Positions 1-8,860 of a DNA stretch of 64,000 nt are shown in pieces. Position 1 is the stretch's first letter, and each line of letters starts with the position of its first letter. The notes under the pieces are model-generated. The model was not told the DNA's origin. It was given only the letters and a program-made list of their open reading frames with translations, and did not search any database. Source of the DNA: Streptomyces bottropensis ATCC 25435 (lineage in GTDB: Bacteria > Actinomycetota > Actinomycetes > Streptomycetales > Streptomycetaceae); the NCBI RefSeq assembly GCF_000383595.1, contig NZ_KB911581.1:8019519-8083518 (forward strand). The letters run 5' to 3'. The position numbers and the translations under genes were made by a program.

Positions 1-2
1 GG

Positions 3-1175
3 ACTTGGGAGGGCTTCGGAACGGGCGGGTGGGCGGGAGCCTCCGCCACGACCGCCGCGGCGGGGGCCTGGACGGGGTCCGGCCCGGGCTCCGGCTCCGG
101 CCCTGTCGGGTCAGGTTCCGGCGCCGACCGCGGCGGACCCGGTGGCGGTGCCGGTTTCGGCTCCGGTGCCGGAGCCGGGGGTCGTTCCGTGGACGGGGCC
201 GCTGCGGAGTCTTCGGGCGGTGCGTCGGCCTGGGCGGAGGCATGGGCGGGGGACGGAGCCGGGGCCGACGGGGAAGCCTGGGCCGGGAACAGGGGCGGGC
301 CGGGAACGGCCGCCGGGTCCTGGGCGGCGGCGGGACCCGAGACGGAGCCCTTCACCGCGAGCGGGGCCGGGGCCGGGCCCGCCACTGGGACCTGGGCGGC
401 GGAGAGCGGCAGTGGGACCCGGGTGGCGGGGGCCAAGTGGTCCCGGTCCCGGCGGATCGTGCTCACCTCGGTGGCTCTCGGGGTGGCGCTGGCGCCGCTG
501 CTGGCCTTCCTGGTGTTCTCGGGGTCGGTCGGCTCGTCGTCCTCCGACGACGCGGCCGGTTCCGGCGGCACGCCCGCGGCTCCGCCGTCGGGGGCGGTGA
601 CCCCCACGGTCCCGCCGAGCCCGACACCGTCCCCGACCCCCTCGGAGACCGCGAGCCCCTCGAAGCCCCCGCGGAAGGAGAAGCCGACGCGGAGCCCGAG
701 CCCGAGACCGAGTCCGTCCGACACGGGCCCGCCGACGCCGTCGTCGCCGTACGGGCCGCCGCTGAGCGGTGCCTACACGCAGGTGGTGAACATCTCCTCG
801 GGGCTGTGCCTGGACATCCGGGGCGAGTTGGCGAAGGGCACCGACGTCGTCACGGCCACCTGCTCCTCGCGCGCCACCCAGCGCTGGCGTGTCGACCCCG
901 GGCGCGACGCCCTGCAGTCGTTCGCCGACCCCGACCTGTGCCTCGACAGCCGTGGGGCGATCGACGACGGTGTGGGCGTCTGGGAGTGCGACTCGCTCGA
1001 CGGGGACAAGGGCGACAACCTCAGGTTCGAGGTCGACTCCCGGGGAGTGATCCGCCCGGCGATCGCGGGGCGGTTCGCCGTGACGCCGGACGCGCTCGGT
1101 TCCGTCGGCTTCGCCGTGGCGTCGGGGCGCGACGGGCAGCGGTGGCGGGCCGGGTCCGGCCCGGCCTCCACCTGA
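3..1175 (+). CDS. Membrane-anchored ricin-type beta-trefoil lectin protein (5' truncated)
   Basis: The reading frame is open to the left edge of the window, so the true start probably lies outside; a GTG at 189 is the first internal candidate. The visible protein begins with a Gly/Ala/Ser-rich low-complexity stretch. One transmembrane helix (LTSVALGVALAPLLAFLVF) follows a basic SRSRR segment. A Pro/Ser/Thr-rich linker of about 60 residues comes next, and then a C-terminal domain of about 130 residues with repeated LCLDIRG, LCLDSRG and QRWR motifs. Those motifs are typical of the beta-trefoil carbohydrate-binding fold. This suggests one membrane pass with an extracellular sugar-binding module. 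What the N-terminal part outside the window does is unknown. Confidence 0.75.
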   Translation, partial: TWEGFGTGGWAGASATTAAAGAWTGSGPGSGSGPVGSGSGADRGGPGGGAGFGSGAGAGGRSVDGAAAESSGGASAWAEAWAGDGAGADGEAWAGNRGGPGTAAGSWAAAGPETEPFTASGAGAGPATGTWAAESGSGTRVAGAKWSRSRRIVLTSVALGVALAPLLAFLVFSGSVGSSSSDDAAGSGGTPAAPPSGAVTPTVPPSPTPSPTPSETASPSKPPRKEKPTRSPSPRPSPSDTGPPTPSSPYGPPLSGAYTQVVNISSGLCLDIRGELAKGTDVVTATCSSRATQRWRVDPGRDALQSFADPDLCLDSRGAIDDGVGVWECDSLDGDKGDNLRFEVDSRGVIRPAIAGRFAVTPDALGSVGFAVASGRDGQRWRAGSGPAST

Positions 1176-1207
1176 GACCGGTCCGAGCCTCCTGCGCTCC
1201 GTACCGG

Positions 1208-2422
1208 TCAGACGACGCGGACGCCCCTGCGCCACACGCCCGTGACCAGCGGCACGCCGGGCCGGTAGGCGAGGTGGACGTGGCTGGGCGCGTCCAGCAG
1301 GGCAAGATCGGCGTACGCGCCCGGCGTGAGCCGGCCGACGTCGTCACGGCGGAGCGCCCGCGCGCCCCCCGCCGTGGCCGACCAGACCGCCTCGTCCGGG
1401 GTCATCCCCATGTCCCGTACGGCGAGCGCGACGCAGAAGGGGACGGACGAGGTGAAGGACGACCCCGGATTGCAGTCCGTGGAGAGGGCGACGGTGACGC
1501 CCGCGTCGAGGAGCCGGCGCGCGTCCGGCCACTCGGCGCGGGTGGAGAACTCGGCGCCCGGGAGGAGGGTGGCGACCGTCCGGCCGTGCGCGAGGGCGTC
1601 CACGTCGGCGTCGGTGAGGTGGGTGCAGTGGTCCGCGCTCGCCGCGTCCAGTTCCACGGCGAGTTGGACGCCTGGGCCGTACGACAGCTGGTTGGCGTGG
1701 ATGCGCGGGTGCAGGCCCCTGGCCCGGCCCGCCGTGAGGATCGCGCGGGCCTGGTCGCCGTCGAAGGCGCCCTTCTCGCAGAAGACGTCGATCCAACGGG
1801 CGTGGGGCGCGCAGGCGTCGAGCATCTCGCCGGTGACGAGGGCCACGTAGGCGGCGGGGTCCTCGGCGTGGTCGGGGGAGACGATGTGGGCGCCGAGGTA
1901 CGTCACCTCGTCCGTGTGCCGGGCGGCGATGCGCAGTGCCCGCGCCTCGTCCTCGACGGTCAGGCCGTAGCCCGACTTGGTCTCGAAGGTGGTCGTGCCC
2001 TGACGGAGTGCCTCGCGGAGGTAACGGGTGAGGTTGGCCTCCAGTTCCTCGTCGGTGGCGGCGCGGGTGGCGGCGACGGTCGTGCGGATGCCGCCCGCGC
2101 TGTAGGCCCGGCCGGACATGCGGGCGTTGAACTCGGCGGTCCGGTCGCCCGCGAAGACGAGGTGGGAGTGGGAGTCCACGAAGCCCGGGATCACCGCCCG
2201 TCCACCGGCGTCGACCCGATTGTCAGTGGCGGGTGCTTTGCTCTGATCACCGGTCCACGCGATGCGGTCGCCGTCGATGACGACGGCCGCGTCCTGGATC
2301 AGTCCGAGGGGGGAACCGTCGCCGAGGGAGGGGTCGTTGGTGACCAGGGCAGCGATGTTGGTGATGAGCGTGCTGGCGGTGCTCGCCGAGTGGGCGGGGC
2401 TGTCGGTCGTCGGGCTGCTCAT
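1208..2422 (-). CDS. hutI: Imidazolonepropionase
   Basis: This enzyme opens the imidazolone ring of 4-imidazolone-5-propionate to give N-formimino-L-glutamate, the third step of histidine degradation. The 404-residue length is normal. Amidohydrolase motifs are visible: the metal-binding HSHL near residue 80, KSGYG, IHANQLS and STDCNPGSSF. It is the last gene of the hutU - amidohydrolase - hutF - hutI operon. The start chosen (MSSPTT) has AAGGA four bases upstream. An alternative ATG at 2510 overlaps the hutF stop as ATGA and would add a Pro-rich 29-residue extension. That extension is atypical, but the overlap resembles the other junctions of this operon, so the start is not settled. Confidence 0.93.
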   Translation of the reverse strand: MSSPTTDSPAHSASTASTLITNIAALVTNDPSLGDGSPLGLIQDAAVVIDGDRIAWTGDQSKAPATDNRVDAGGRAVIPGFVDSHSHLVFAGDRTAEFNARMSGRAYSAGGIRTTVAATRAATDEELEANLTRYLREALRQGTTTFETKSGYGLTVEDEARALRIAARHTDEVTYLGAHIVSPDHAEDPAAYVALVTGEMLDACAPHARWIDVFCEKGAFDGDQARAILTAGRARGLHPRIHANQLSYGPGVQLAVELDAASADHCTHLTDADVDALAHGRTVATLLPGAEFSTRAEWPDARRLLDAGVTVALSTDCNPGSSFTSSVPFCVALAVRDMGMTPDEAVWSATAGGARALRRDDVGRLTPGAYADLALLDAPSHVHLAYRPGVPLVTGVWRRGVRVV

Positions 2423-2505
2423 GGCGTCCTTGGTTGCCTGGTCGGCGGTCGGTTCGGGTTCGGGGTCCGGGCCGGGGGCCGGGGGCGCGGGTGGTCGGGC
2501 GGGTT

Positions 2506-3855
2506 TCATCCGCGCAGTGCCGCGACGGCGTCGGCGAGGGCCTTCGGCACATCCGGTACGAGCGCGTGCGCCCCGTCCCGTACGACGTGCCGACCTCCCA
2601 CCACCGTGTGCGACACGTCCGCTGCCGACGCGGCGAATACCGCCGTCTCCGCGCCCAGCCGTGGCAGCGGCCCCGCTGTCCTGACCGAGTCGAGCGCGAT
2701 GGTGGTGAAGTCGGCGAGCGCGCCCGTCTCCAGAGCGCCGGCGTCGTCCCAGCCGATCGCCGCGTGGCCGTCGGCCGAGGCCGCCCGCAGGAGGGCCGCC
2801 GCCGTCCAGTGACCGCGGGTACGGGTGCGCAGCCGCTCGTTCAGCTCCATCGCGCGCGCCTCTTCGAGCAGGTCGATGACGGCGTGGCTGTCGGAGCCGA
2901 GGGAGAGCGGGGAGCCCGCGCGTTGCAGGGCGACGGCCGGTCCGATGCCGTCCGCGAGGTCCCGTTCGGTCGTGGGGCACATACAGGTGCCGGTGCCGCT
3001 GTCGCCGAGGAGGGCGATGTCCTGATCGGTGAGGTGGGTGTTGTGGACGCCCGTCGTACGGGGGCCCAGCACACCGTGGTCGGCGAGGAGCTGGGCGGGG
3101 GTGCGGCCGTGTGCGGCGTGGCAGGCGTCGTTCTCCGCCGTCTGCTCCGACAGGTGCACGTGCAGCGGGGCCCGCCGCTCCTCGGCCCAGCGCGCCACGG
3201 TCGCCAACTGCCCGGCGGGCACGGCCCGTACGGAGTGCACGGCAGCGCCGATCCGCGCGTGATCCCGGTCCTTGAGAACTGAACAGCGTTCCGCCCAGGC
3301 CTCCGCCGTGCCGTCGGAGAAGCGGAGCTGGTGGTGGTCGGGCGCCTTGCCGAAGCCGGCGGAGAGGTAGGCGGTGTCGAGGAGGGTGATCCGGATGCCC
3401 GCCTCGGCGGCCGCCTGGACGAGGGCCTCGCCCATGGCGTTCGGGTCGGCGTACGGGGTGCCGCCGGGGGCGTGGTGCACGTAGTGGAACTCGCCCACCG
3501 CCGTGATCCCGGCCAGCGCCATCTCCGCGTACACGGCTCGCGCGAGGGCGAGGTAGGTGTCCGGCGTCAGCCGGTCCGCCACCCGGTACATGACCTCGCG
3601 CCAGGTCCAGAAGGTGCCCGAGCCGACCTGGACGGTGCCGCGCAGGGCCCGGTGGAAGGCGTGGCTGTGGGCGTTGGCGAGGCCGGGCAGGGTGAGGCCG
3701 CGCAGGTCGACAGCGCCCGGGGGCGGGGTGGGCGTCGAGGTGCGCACGGCGGTGATGCGGCCGTCGGAGCCGTCGGTGGTCACCGTGAGGGTGACGCCCG
3801 GCTCGACGTTGGTGCCGAGCCAGGCGTGTTCGAGCCAGTAGGTCGTCTCCGTCAC
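2506..3855 (-). CDS. hutF: Formimidoylglutamate deiminase
   Basis: The predicted enzyme removes the imino group of N-formimino-L-glutamate, giving N-formylglutamate and ammonia. It is a 449-residue member of the amidohydrolase superfamily. Visible motifs are the metal-site NAHSHAFHRALRG, the histidine-containing HVHLSEQ, and LGSDSHAVIDLLEEAR. The GTG start overlaps the stop of the upstream amidohydrolase as GTGA, which implies translational coupling. Its presence indicates that this organism uses the route through N-formylglutamate and not the HutG formimidoylglutamase route. The open frame upstream of the chosen GTG is low in family signal and was not counted. Confidence 0.9.
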   Translation of the reverse strand: MTETTYWLEHAWLGTNVEPGVTLTVTTDGSDGRITAVRTSTPTPPPGAVDLRGLTLPGLANAHSHAFHRALRGTVQVGSGTFWTWREVMYRVADRLTPDTYLALARAVYAEMALAGITAVGEFHYVHHAPGGTPYADPNAMGEALVQAAAEAGIRITLLDTAYLSAGFGKAPDHHQLRFSDGTAEAWAERCSVLKDRDHARIGAAVHSVRAVPAGQLATVARWAEERRAPLHVHLSEQTAENDACHAAHGRTPAQLLADHGVLGPRTTGVHNTHLTDQDIALLGDSGTGTCMCPTTERDLADGIGPAVALQRAGSPLSLGSDSHAVIDLLEEARAMELNERLRTRTRGHWTAAALLRAASADGHAAIGWDDAGALETGALADFTTIALDSVRTAGPLPRLGAETAVFAASAADVSHTVVGGRHVVRDGAHALVPDVPKALADAVAALRG

Positions 3856-5156
3856 CTGCGGGCCAGCCCTTCCAGTACGTCGGCGAGCGCGGTCACCCCG
3901 GCCAGGCAGTCGTCCTCGGCGGCGTGCTCGGCCGGGGAGTGCGAGACGCCTGTGGGGTTGCGCACGAACAGCATGGCGGTCGGGACGGTCCCGGAGAGGA
4001 TCCCGGCGTCGTGTCCGGCTCCGGTTCCGAGCACCGGCACCTTCAGATCGGCCGTGTCCCGGCCCAGGATGCGGGCGATCTCGTCGCGCAGCGCGTGTTC
4101 GAACTCGACGACGGGCGTGAAGGACTCCCGGACGACGTCCAGTTCGATCCCGTGCTCCTGGGCGTAGTCGCGGGCCGCCTCCTCGATCGCGCCGACGACC
4201 GTGTCCAGCGTCGCCTGGTCCTCGGCGCGGGAGTCGAGCCAGCCGCGCACGAGGGAGGGGATGGCGTTGACGCCGTTCGGTTCGACGGAGATCTTGCCGA
4301 AGGTGGCGACGGCGCCGGCCAGCCGGGCCTCGCGGCGGGCCGCGAGGACGGTCTCCGCGTACGACAGCATGGGGTCCCGGCGGTCGACGAGGCGGGTGGT
4401 CCCGGCGTGGTTCGCCTCGCCCCGGAAGTCGAACCGCCATCGCCCGTGCGGCCAGATCGCGCTGGCGATCCCGACGGCGTCCCCGGACAGGTCCAGGGCC
4501 CGCCCCTGCTCGACGTGCAGTTCGACGAAGGCCCCGATCCGCGCGAGGCGTTCGGGGTCGGGCCCGATGCGCTCCGGGTCGTAGCCGGCGGCCTCCATCG
4601 CCCGGGGCAGGGTGACGCCGTCCCCGTCGGTCAGCCGTCCCGCCTGCTCGGCGGTCAGCTGCCCGGTGGCCAGCCGTGAGCCGACGCAGGCCAGCCCGAA
4701 GCGCGCGCCCTCCTCGTCACCGAAGTTGACGATGGCGAGCGGTTTGTCGAACCGGGCGCCCCGGGCGCGGAGTTCGTCGAGTGCGGCGAAGGAGGACACG
4801 ACGCCGAGGGGCCCGTCGAAGGCCCCGCCGTCGGGCACGGAGTCGAGGTGCGATCCGGTGACCACGGCGTCCCCGGCAGCGGGGTCGCCGAGCCAGGCCC
4901 ACTGGTTGCCGTTCCGGTCGACCTCGTGGTGGAGTCCCCGGTCCCGGGCCTGCTCCTCGAACCAGGCCCGGCAGTCGGCGTCGGCGGCGGTCCAGGCGAA
5001 GCGGCGGTAGCCGCCGGAGCCGGGGTGCCGGCCGATGGGCCCGAGGTCGCGCCACATCTCGTGGAAGGAGGCGCCACCGGTGACGGGCCGGGGGGAGCGC
5101 TCGGCCTCGGTCCCCGTCCGGGTGCTGCCGCCGCGCCCCCCTGCGCGCTGGGTCAC
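3852..5156 (-). CDS. M20 amidohydrolase (allantoate amidohydrolase family; possible N-formylglutamate deformylase)
   Basis: This 434-residue protein belongs to the M20 subgroup of allantoate amidohydrolases and N-carbamoyl-amino-acid hydrolases. The expected di-metal ligands are visible in GSHLDSVPDGG, FGDEEGARFG, ELHVEQGRALD and GAGHDAG. It lies between hutU and hutF with GTGA overlaps at both ends. By family it would hydrolyse a carbamoyl or ureido amide. The operon makes N-formylglutamate through HutF and has no recognisable HutG, so release of formate and glutamate is an attractive alternative role. That role is inferred from context only. No allantoin-pathway gene is nearby. Confidence 0.85.
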   Translation of the reverse strand: MTQRAGGRGGSTRTGTEAERSPRPVTGGASFHEMWRDLGPIGRHPGSGGYRRFAWTAADADCRAWFEEQARDRGLHHEVDRNGNQWAWLGDPAAGDAVVTGSHLDSVPDGGAFDGPLGVVSSFAALDELRARGARFDKPLAIVNFGDEEGARFGLACVGSRLATGQLTAEQAGRLTDGDGVTLPRAMEAAGYDPERIGPDPERLARIGAFVELHVEQGRALDLSGDAVGIASAIWPHGRWRFDFRGEANHAGTTRLVDRRDPMLSYAETVLAARREARLAGAVATFGKISVEPNGVNAIPSLVRGWLDSRAEDQATLDTVVGAIEEAARDYAQEHGIELDVVRESFTPVVEFEHALRDEIARILGRDTADLKVPVLGTGAGHDAGILSGTVPTAMLFVRNPTGVSHSPAEHAAEDDCLAGVTALADVLEGLARR

Positions 5157-6817
5157 GCGTCCTCACCCTCGCGCATCGGCACGCGGACGCCCCGGTCGTC
5201 GGCGACGGACTCGGCGATGTCGTAGCCCGCGTCGACGTGCCGGATCACGCCCATCCCGGGGTCGTTGGTGAGCACCCGGCGGAGCTTCTCGCCGCCCAGC
5301 TTCGTGCCGTCGGCGACCGTGACCTGCCCGGCGTGGAGGGAGCGGCCCATGCCGACGCCGCCGCCATGGTGGATCGACACCCAGGACGCGCCGGAGGCGA
5401 CGTTGACCATGGCGTTCAGCAGGGGCCAGTCGGCGATCGCGTCGGAGCCGTCGAGCATGGCCTCGGTCTCGCGGTAGGGGGAGGCGACGGAACCGGAGTC
5501 GAGGTGGTCGCGGCCGATGACCAGCGGGGCCGCCAGCTCGCCGCTCGCCACCATGTCGTTGAACCGCTCGCCGGCCTTGTCCCGCTCGCCGTAGCCGAGC
5601 CAGCAGATGCGGGCCGGCAGGCCCTGGAAGTGGACGCGCTCGCCGGCCATCCTGATCCAGCGGTGGAGGGACTCGTTCTCCGGGAACAGGTCCAGGAGCG
5701 CCCGGTCGGTCTTGGCGATGTCGGCGGGGTCGCCGGAGAGGGCGGCCCAGCGGAAGGGGCCCTTGCCCTCGCAGAAGAGGGGCCGGATGTAGGCGGGGAC
5801 GAAGCCGGGGAAGGCGAACGCCCGCTCGTAGCCCGCGAGTCGGGCCTCGCCGCGGATGGAGTTGCCGTAGTCGAAGACCTCGGCGCCGGCGTCCTGGAAG
5901 CCGACCATGGCCTCGACGTGCCGGGCCATCGACTCACGCGCGCGGGTGGTGAACCCGGCCGGGTCCTTCGCCGCGTAGGACGCCATGTCGTCGAAGTCCA
6001 GGCCTGTGGGGAGGTAGGACAGCGGGTCATGGGCGGAGGTCTGGTCGGTGACGATGTCGATGGGGGCGCCCATCGCGAGGAGCTGGGGGACGAGGTCGGC
6101 CGCGTTGCCGAGGACGCCGATGGACAGCGGGCGGCGGGCGTCACGGGCCTCGACGGCCAGCTGGAGGGCGTGGTCGAGCGAGTCGGCCTTCACGTCGAGG
6201 TAGCGGTGCTCGATGCGGCGGTCGATGGCGCGCGGGTCGCAGTCGACACAGATCGCGACGCCGTCGTTCATGGTCACGGCGAGGGGCTGGGCGCCGCCCA
6301 TGCCGCCGAGGCCGGCGGTGAGGGTGATCGTCCCGGCGAGGGTGCCGCCGAACTTCTTGGCGGCCACGGCGGCGAAGGTCTCGTAGGTGCCCTGGAGGAT
6401 GCCCTGGGTGCCGATGTAGATCCAGGAACCGGCGGTCATCTGGCCGTACATGGTCAGCCCGAGCTGCTCCAGCCGGCGGAACTCCTCCCAGTTGGCCCAG
6501 TCGCCGACGAGGTTGGAGTTGGCGATGAGGACACGGGGCGCCCACTCGTGGGTCTGCATGACACCGACGGGGCGGCCCGACTGGACGAGCATGGTCTCGT
6601 CCTGCTTGAGGGTCCGCAGGGTCCGGACCATGGCGTCGAAGGAGCGCCAGTCACGGGCGGCCTTGCCCGTGCCGCCGTAGACGACGAGCTTGTCGGGGTG
6701 CTCGGCGACCTCGGGGTCGAGGTTGTTCTGCAGCATGCGCAGGGCGGCTTCCTGCTGCCAGCCCAGGGTGCTGAGTTCCGTACCACGCGGCGCTCGGACG
6801 GGGCGGGGTCCTGACAC
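5153..6817 (-). CDS. hutU: Urocanate hydratase
   Basis: The enzyme converts urocanate to 4-imidazolone-5-propionate using tightly bound NAD+. The 554-residue length matches the family. Characteristic segments include VYGGTGKAARDW, the NAD-site region TLTAGLGGMGGAQP, and NSIRGEARLAGY. The GTG start chosen has GAGGAGG about six bases upstream. The extra N-terminal codons (MNSCCIARRQT) extend into the promoter and operator and were rejected. It is the first gene of a four-gene operon and is preceded by a recognisable promoter and inverted repeat. The stop overlaps the downstream GTG start as GTGA. Confidence 0.96.
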   Translation of the reverse strand: MSGPRPVRAPRGTELSTLGWQQEAALRMLQNNLDPEVAEHPDKLVVYGGTGKAARDWRSFDAMVRTLRTLKQDETMLVQSGRPVGVMQTHEWAPRVLIANSNLVGDWANWEEFRRLEQLGLTMYGQMTAGSWIYIGTQGILQGTYETFAAVAAKKFGGTLAGTITLTAGLGGMGGAQPLAVTMNDGVAICVDCDPRAIDRRIEHRYLDVKADSLDHALQLAVEARDARRPLSIGVLGNAADLVPQLLAMGAPIDIVTDQTSAHDPLSYLPTGLDFDDMASYAAKDPAGFTTRARESMARHVEAMVGFQDAGAEVFDYGNSIRGEARLAGYERAFAFPGFVPAYIRPLFCEGKGPFRWAALSGDPADIAKTDRALLDLFPENESLHRWIRMAGERVHFQGLPARICWLGYGERDKAGERFNDMVASGELAAPLVIGRDHLDSGSVASPYRETEAMLDGSDAIADWPLLNAMVNVASGASWVSIHHGGGVGMGRSLHAGQVTVADGTKLGGEKLRRVLTNDPGMGVIRHVDAGYDIAESVADDRGVRVPMREGEDA

Positions 6818-6831
6818 GGTCTGCCTCCTCG

Positions 6832-6869
6832 CTATACAGCAACTATTCACATCCTGACTTGCTGAATAG
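6832..6869. promoter_or_regulatory. Inverted-repeat operator candidate upstream of hutU
   Basis: CTATACAGCAA at 6832-6842 pairs with TTGCTGAATAG at 6859-6869, an 11-bp inverted repeat with one mismatch and 16 bp between arms. The right arm lies in the -35/-10 spacer of the predicted hutU promoter and the left arm just past the expected start of transcription, so a protein bound here would block the promoter. The 9-mer GCTATACAG also occurs at 15548-15556 upstream of the HAL-like lyase. The regulator is unknown. Confidence 0.6.
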
Positions 6870-6879
6870 AGCTAGTCAA
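6851..6879 (-). promoter_or_regulatory. Predicted promoter of the hutU operon
   Basis: On the minus strand TTGACT (6879-6874) is followed, after exactly 17 bases, by CAGGAT (6856-6851). This is a good match to the vegetative HrdB-type consensus in a high-GC genome. Transcription would begin near 6844, about 27 bases before the GTG start. Confidence 0.6.
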
Positions 6880-6973
6880 TACGGCCGTAGGGCCAGCGAC
6901 GGCACGCCAGGGGTGTTTGGCTGGAGACAGTGGCCCTCTGGGCTCGGACGACGACACGACAGCGGGGGACGGG

Positions 6974-8467
6974 ATGGGAGACGTGACGAACGGGACCGGT
7001 GGGGAGAAGCCCACCACCCGGCACGAGGGGGCGGCGGGAAGCCGCCCCCGGCACCGGGGCGAGGCACAGGAGGAGCGCATCGACGGGCAGGACGGGGACG
7101 GCGAGCCCACGCTGCGGCTGTTCGACACCGACGGCGAGCGGGCCGCCCGGCGGGACGAGGCCGTGCGGGCGGCCGTGGAGCAGGGGCTGCTCTCCCCCGG
7201 CACCCCGGTCGTCGCGCTCCTCGACGTCACCGGGATCCGGGCCTCGGCGGGAGCCCTGCGCAGGGCGTTCGACGCGGTGACGGCGCCCGGGACGCCCGTG
7301 CTGCACGCGTTCGCGGTGAAGGCGACGCCGCTGGTGCCCGTGCTGCGGCTGCTGCGCGAGGCGGGCATCGGCGCGGAGGTGGCGAGCGCCGGGGAACTGG
7401 CCCTGGCGCGGGCGGCCGGGGTGTCGCCCCGGCACACCGTGCTGGACTCGCCCGCCAAGACCCCGGCCGAGCTGCGGGAGGCGCTGGCGCTGGGCATCGC
7501 GGTCAACGCCGACAATCCGCAGGAGCTGGACCGGATCGACGCGCTCGTCCGGTCGGCCCCCACGCGCTCCCCCGTCGGCATCCGGGTGAACCCGCAGGTC
7601 GGCTCGGGCGCGATCGGCGCGTTGTCCACGGCGACGGCCACCTCCAAGTTCGGCGTGGCGCTCCGGGACGAGGGCGCCCGGGAGTGGGTCGTCCAGGCGT
7701 GTCTGGACCGGCCCTGGCTGAGCCGGCTGCACGCGCACAGCGGGTCCCAGGGGATGCCGCTGTCGCTGATGACACGGGGGATCACCGAGACGTACGAACT
7801 GGCGGAGGAGATCAACCGGCGGATCGGGCGGCGGCAGATCGACACGATCGACATCGGCGGCGGGCTGCCGGTGAACTTCGCGTCGGAGGCGGCGACACCG
7901 ACGTACGAGCAGTACGCACGGCTGCTGGCGGAGGCGGTGCCCGGGCTGTTCGACGGGCGGTACGGGCTGGTGACCGAGTTCGGGAGGTCACTGCTCGCCA
8001 AGCACGGGACGATCGTGGCCCGTGTCGAGTACACCAAGCGCGCCGGCGGGCGCGCCATCGCGGTCACGCACGCCGGGGTGCAGGTGGCGACGCGGACGGT
8101 GTACGTGCCCGGCTCCTGGCCGCTGCGGATCGCCGCGTACGACACCAAGGGCCGGGTGAAGACCGGGCCGGTGGCGGTACAGGACGTGGCGGGGCCCGCC
8201 TGTTTCGCGGGGGACCTGCTGGCCGAGGGGCGCTCACTGCCGTTGTTCGAGCCGGGCGACTACGCGGCCGCGCTGGACACCGGCGCGTACTACTTCGCGC
8301 ACCACTACGCGTACAACTCCCTGCCCCGGCCCGGGATCTACGGGTACGCCCCCGGGGAGCCCGGGGAAGGGGGGACGCGGTTCGCTGTGGTGCGCCGGGC
8401 GCAGACCGTGGAACAGATCGTGGCCGAGGCGGGCGGAGCGGAGAGGTCGGGGCTGCTGGGGCTCTGA
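6974..8467 (+). CDS. PLP-dependent decarboxylase, fold type III (Y4yA-like)
   Basis: This is an alanine-racemase/ornithine-decarboxylase-fold protein of 497 residues. The PLP lysine is probably K116 in HAFAVKATP. Other family signatures are HSGSQG, the phosphate-binding glycines DIGGGLPV, and the C-terminal YNSLPRPGIYGY. It resembles diaminopimelate decarboxylases but has an extra N-terminal segment and the AGVQVATRTVYVPGSWP region typical of the Y4yA-like group, whose substrate is unclear. The ATG at 6974 was chosen because a GGGGG ribosome site lies five bases upstream; a TTG at 6917 is the extended alternative. It is divergent from hutU and shares its promoter region, so it may be co-regulated with histidine use. 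Confidence 0.8.
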   Translation: MGDVTNGTGGEKPTTRHEGAAGSRPRHRGEAQEERIDGQDGDGEPTLRLFDTDGERAARRDEAVRAAVEQGLLSPGTPVVALLDVTGIRASAGALRRAFDAVTAPGTPVLHAFAVKATPLVPVLRLLREAGIGAEVASAGELALARAAGVSPRHTVLDSPAKTPAELREALALGIAVNADNPQELDRIDALVRSAPTRSPVGIRVNPQVGSGAIGALSTATATSKFGVALRDEGAREWVVQACLDRPWLSRLHAHSGSQGMPLSLMTRGITETYELAEEINRRIGRRQIDTIDIGGGLPVNFASEAATPTYEQYARLLAEAVPGLFDGRYGLVTEFGRSLLAKHGTIVARVEYTKRAGGRAIAVTHAGVQVATRTVYVPGSWPLRIAAYDTKGRVKTGPVAVQDVAGPACFAGDLLAEGRSLPLFEPGDYAAALDTGAYYFAHHYAYNSLPRPGIYGYAPGEPGEGGTRFAVVRRAQTVEQIVAEAGGAERSGLLGL

Positions 8468-8860
8468 CCGGCGCCCGCCGGCTCGGACGACCGTGGTGCG
8501 GCGACCGCGCGGGTCGGTCGCGGCCGATCGCGCGGTCCCCCACGCCCCCTGGACCGCCCGGGGATGCCTGGGGGTGCCCGGCCGAGAGTCGCGCACCTGC
8601 TCGTGCGCCCCTCACACCCCCCAGAATGAGGAATGCCCGGCGCCTCGTCCGCGCCCCGCATGCGGGCCTGCCGCATAGGCGCACCTCAGCGCACCGGCGT
8701 ACCGCCCGGCACCCAACAGCGGTGAAAAGCAGGCAAGTCGACCTACGTTAGTCGCCCCTCCGCATGTTCCGCTGGAAAATGCCAGATCGCTCACCCCTCG
8801 CGCACACGTTGCGTAGCGTCTGCGTCACTCAGCCGAACCGCAGGCAGGAGGGGAGCCACG
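8468..8860. other. Intergenic region with a degenerate intergenic-repeat copy
   Basis: No credible gene was found here. Bases 8524-8551 (GATCGCGCGGTCCCCCACGC, then CCCCTGGA) are a degraded version of the repeat seen intact at 19376, 19478, 29590 and 61291. The right half (8700-8860) is less GC-rich and probably holds the promoter of the Roadblock cluster. An AGGAGGGG ribosome site lies just before 8861. Confidence 0.4.

Noticed and set aside
5..2812. 935-residue plus-strand open frame across the lectin and hut genes
   Set aside because: It runs antisense to hutI and hutF and out of frame with the lectin protein; its composition (Arg/Gly-rich) has no family signature. It is a GC-bias artefact.
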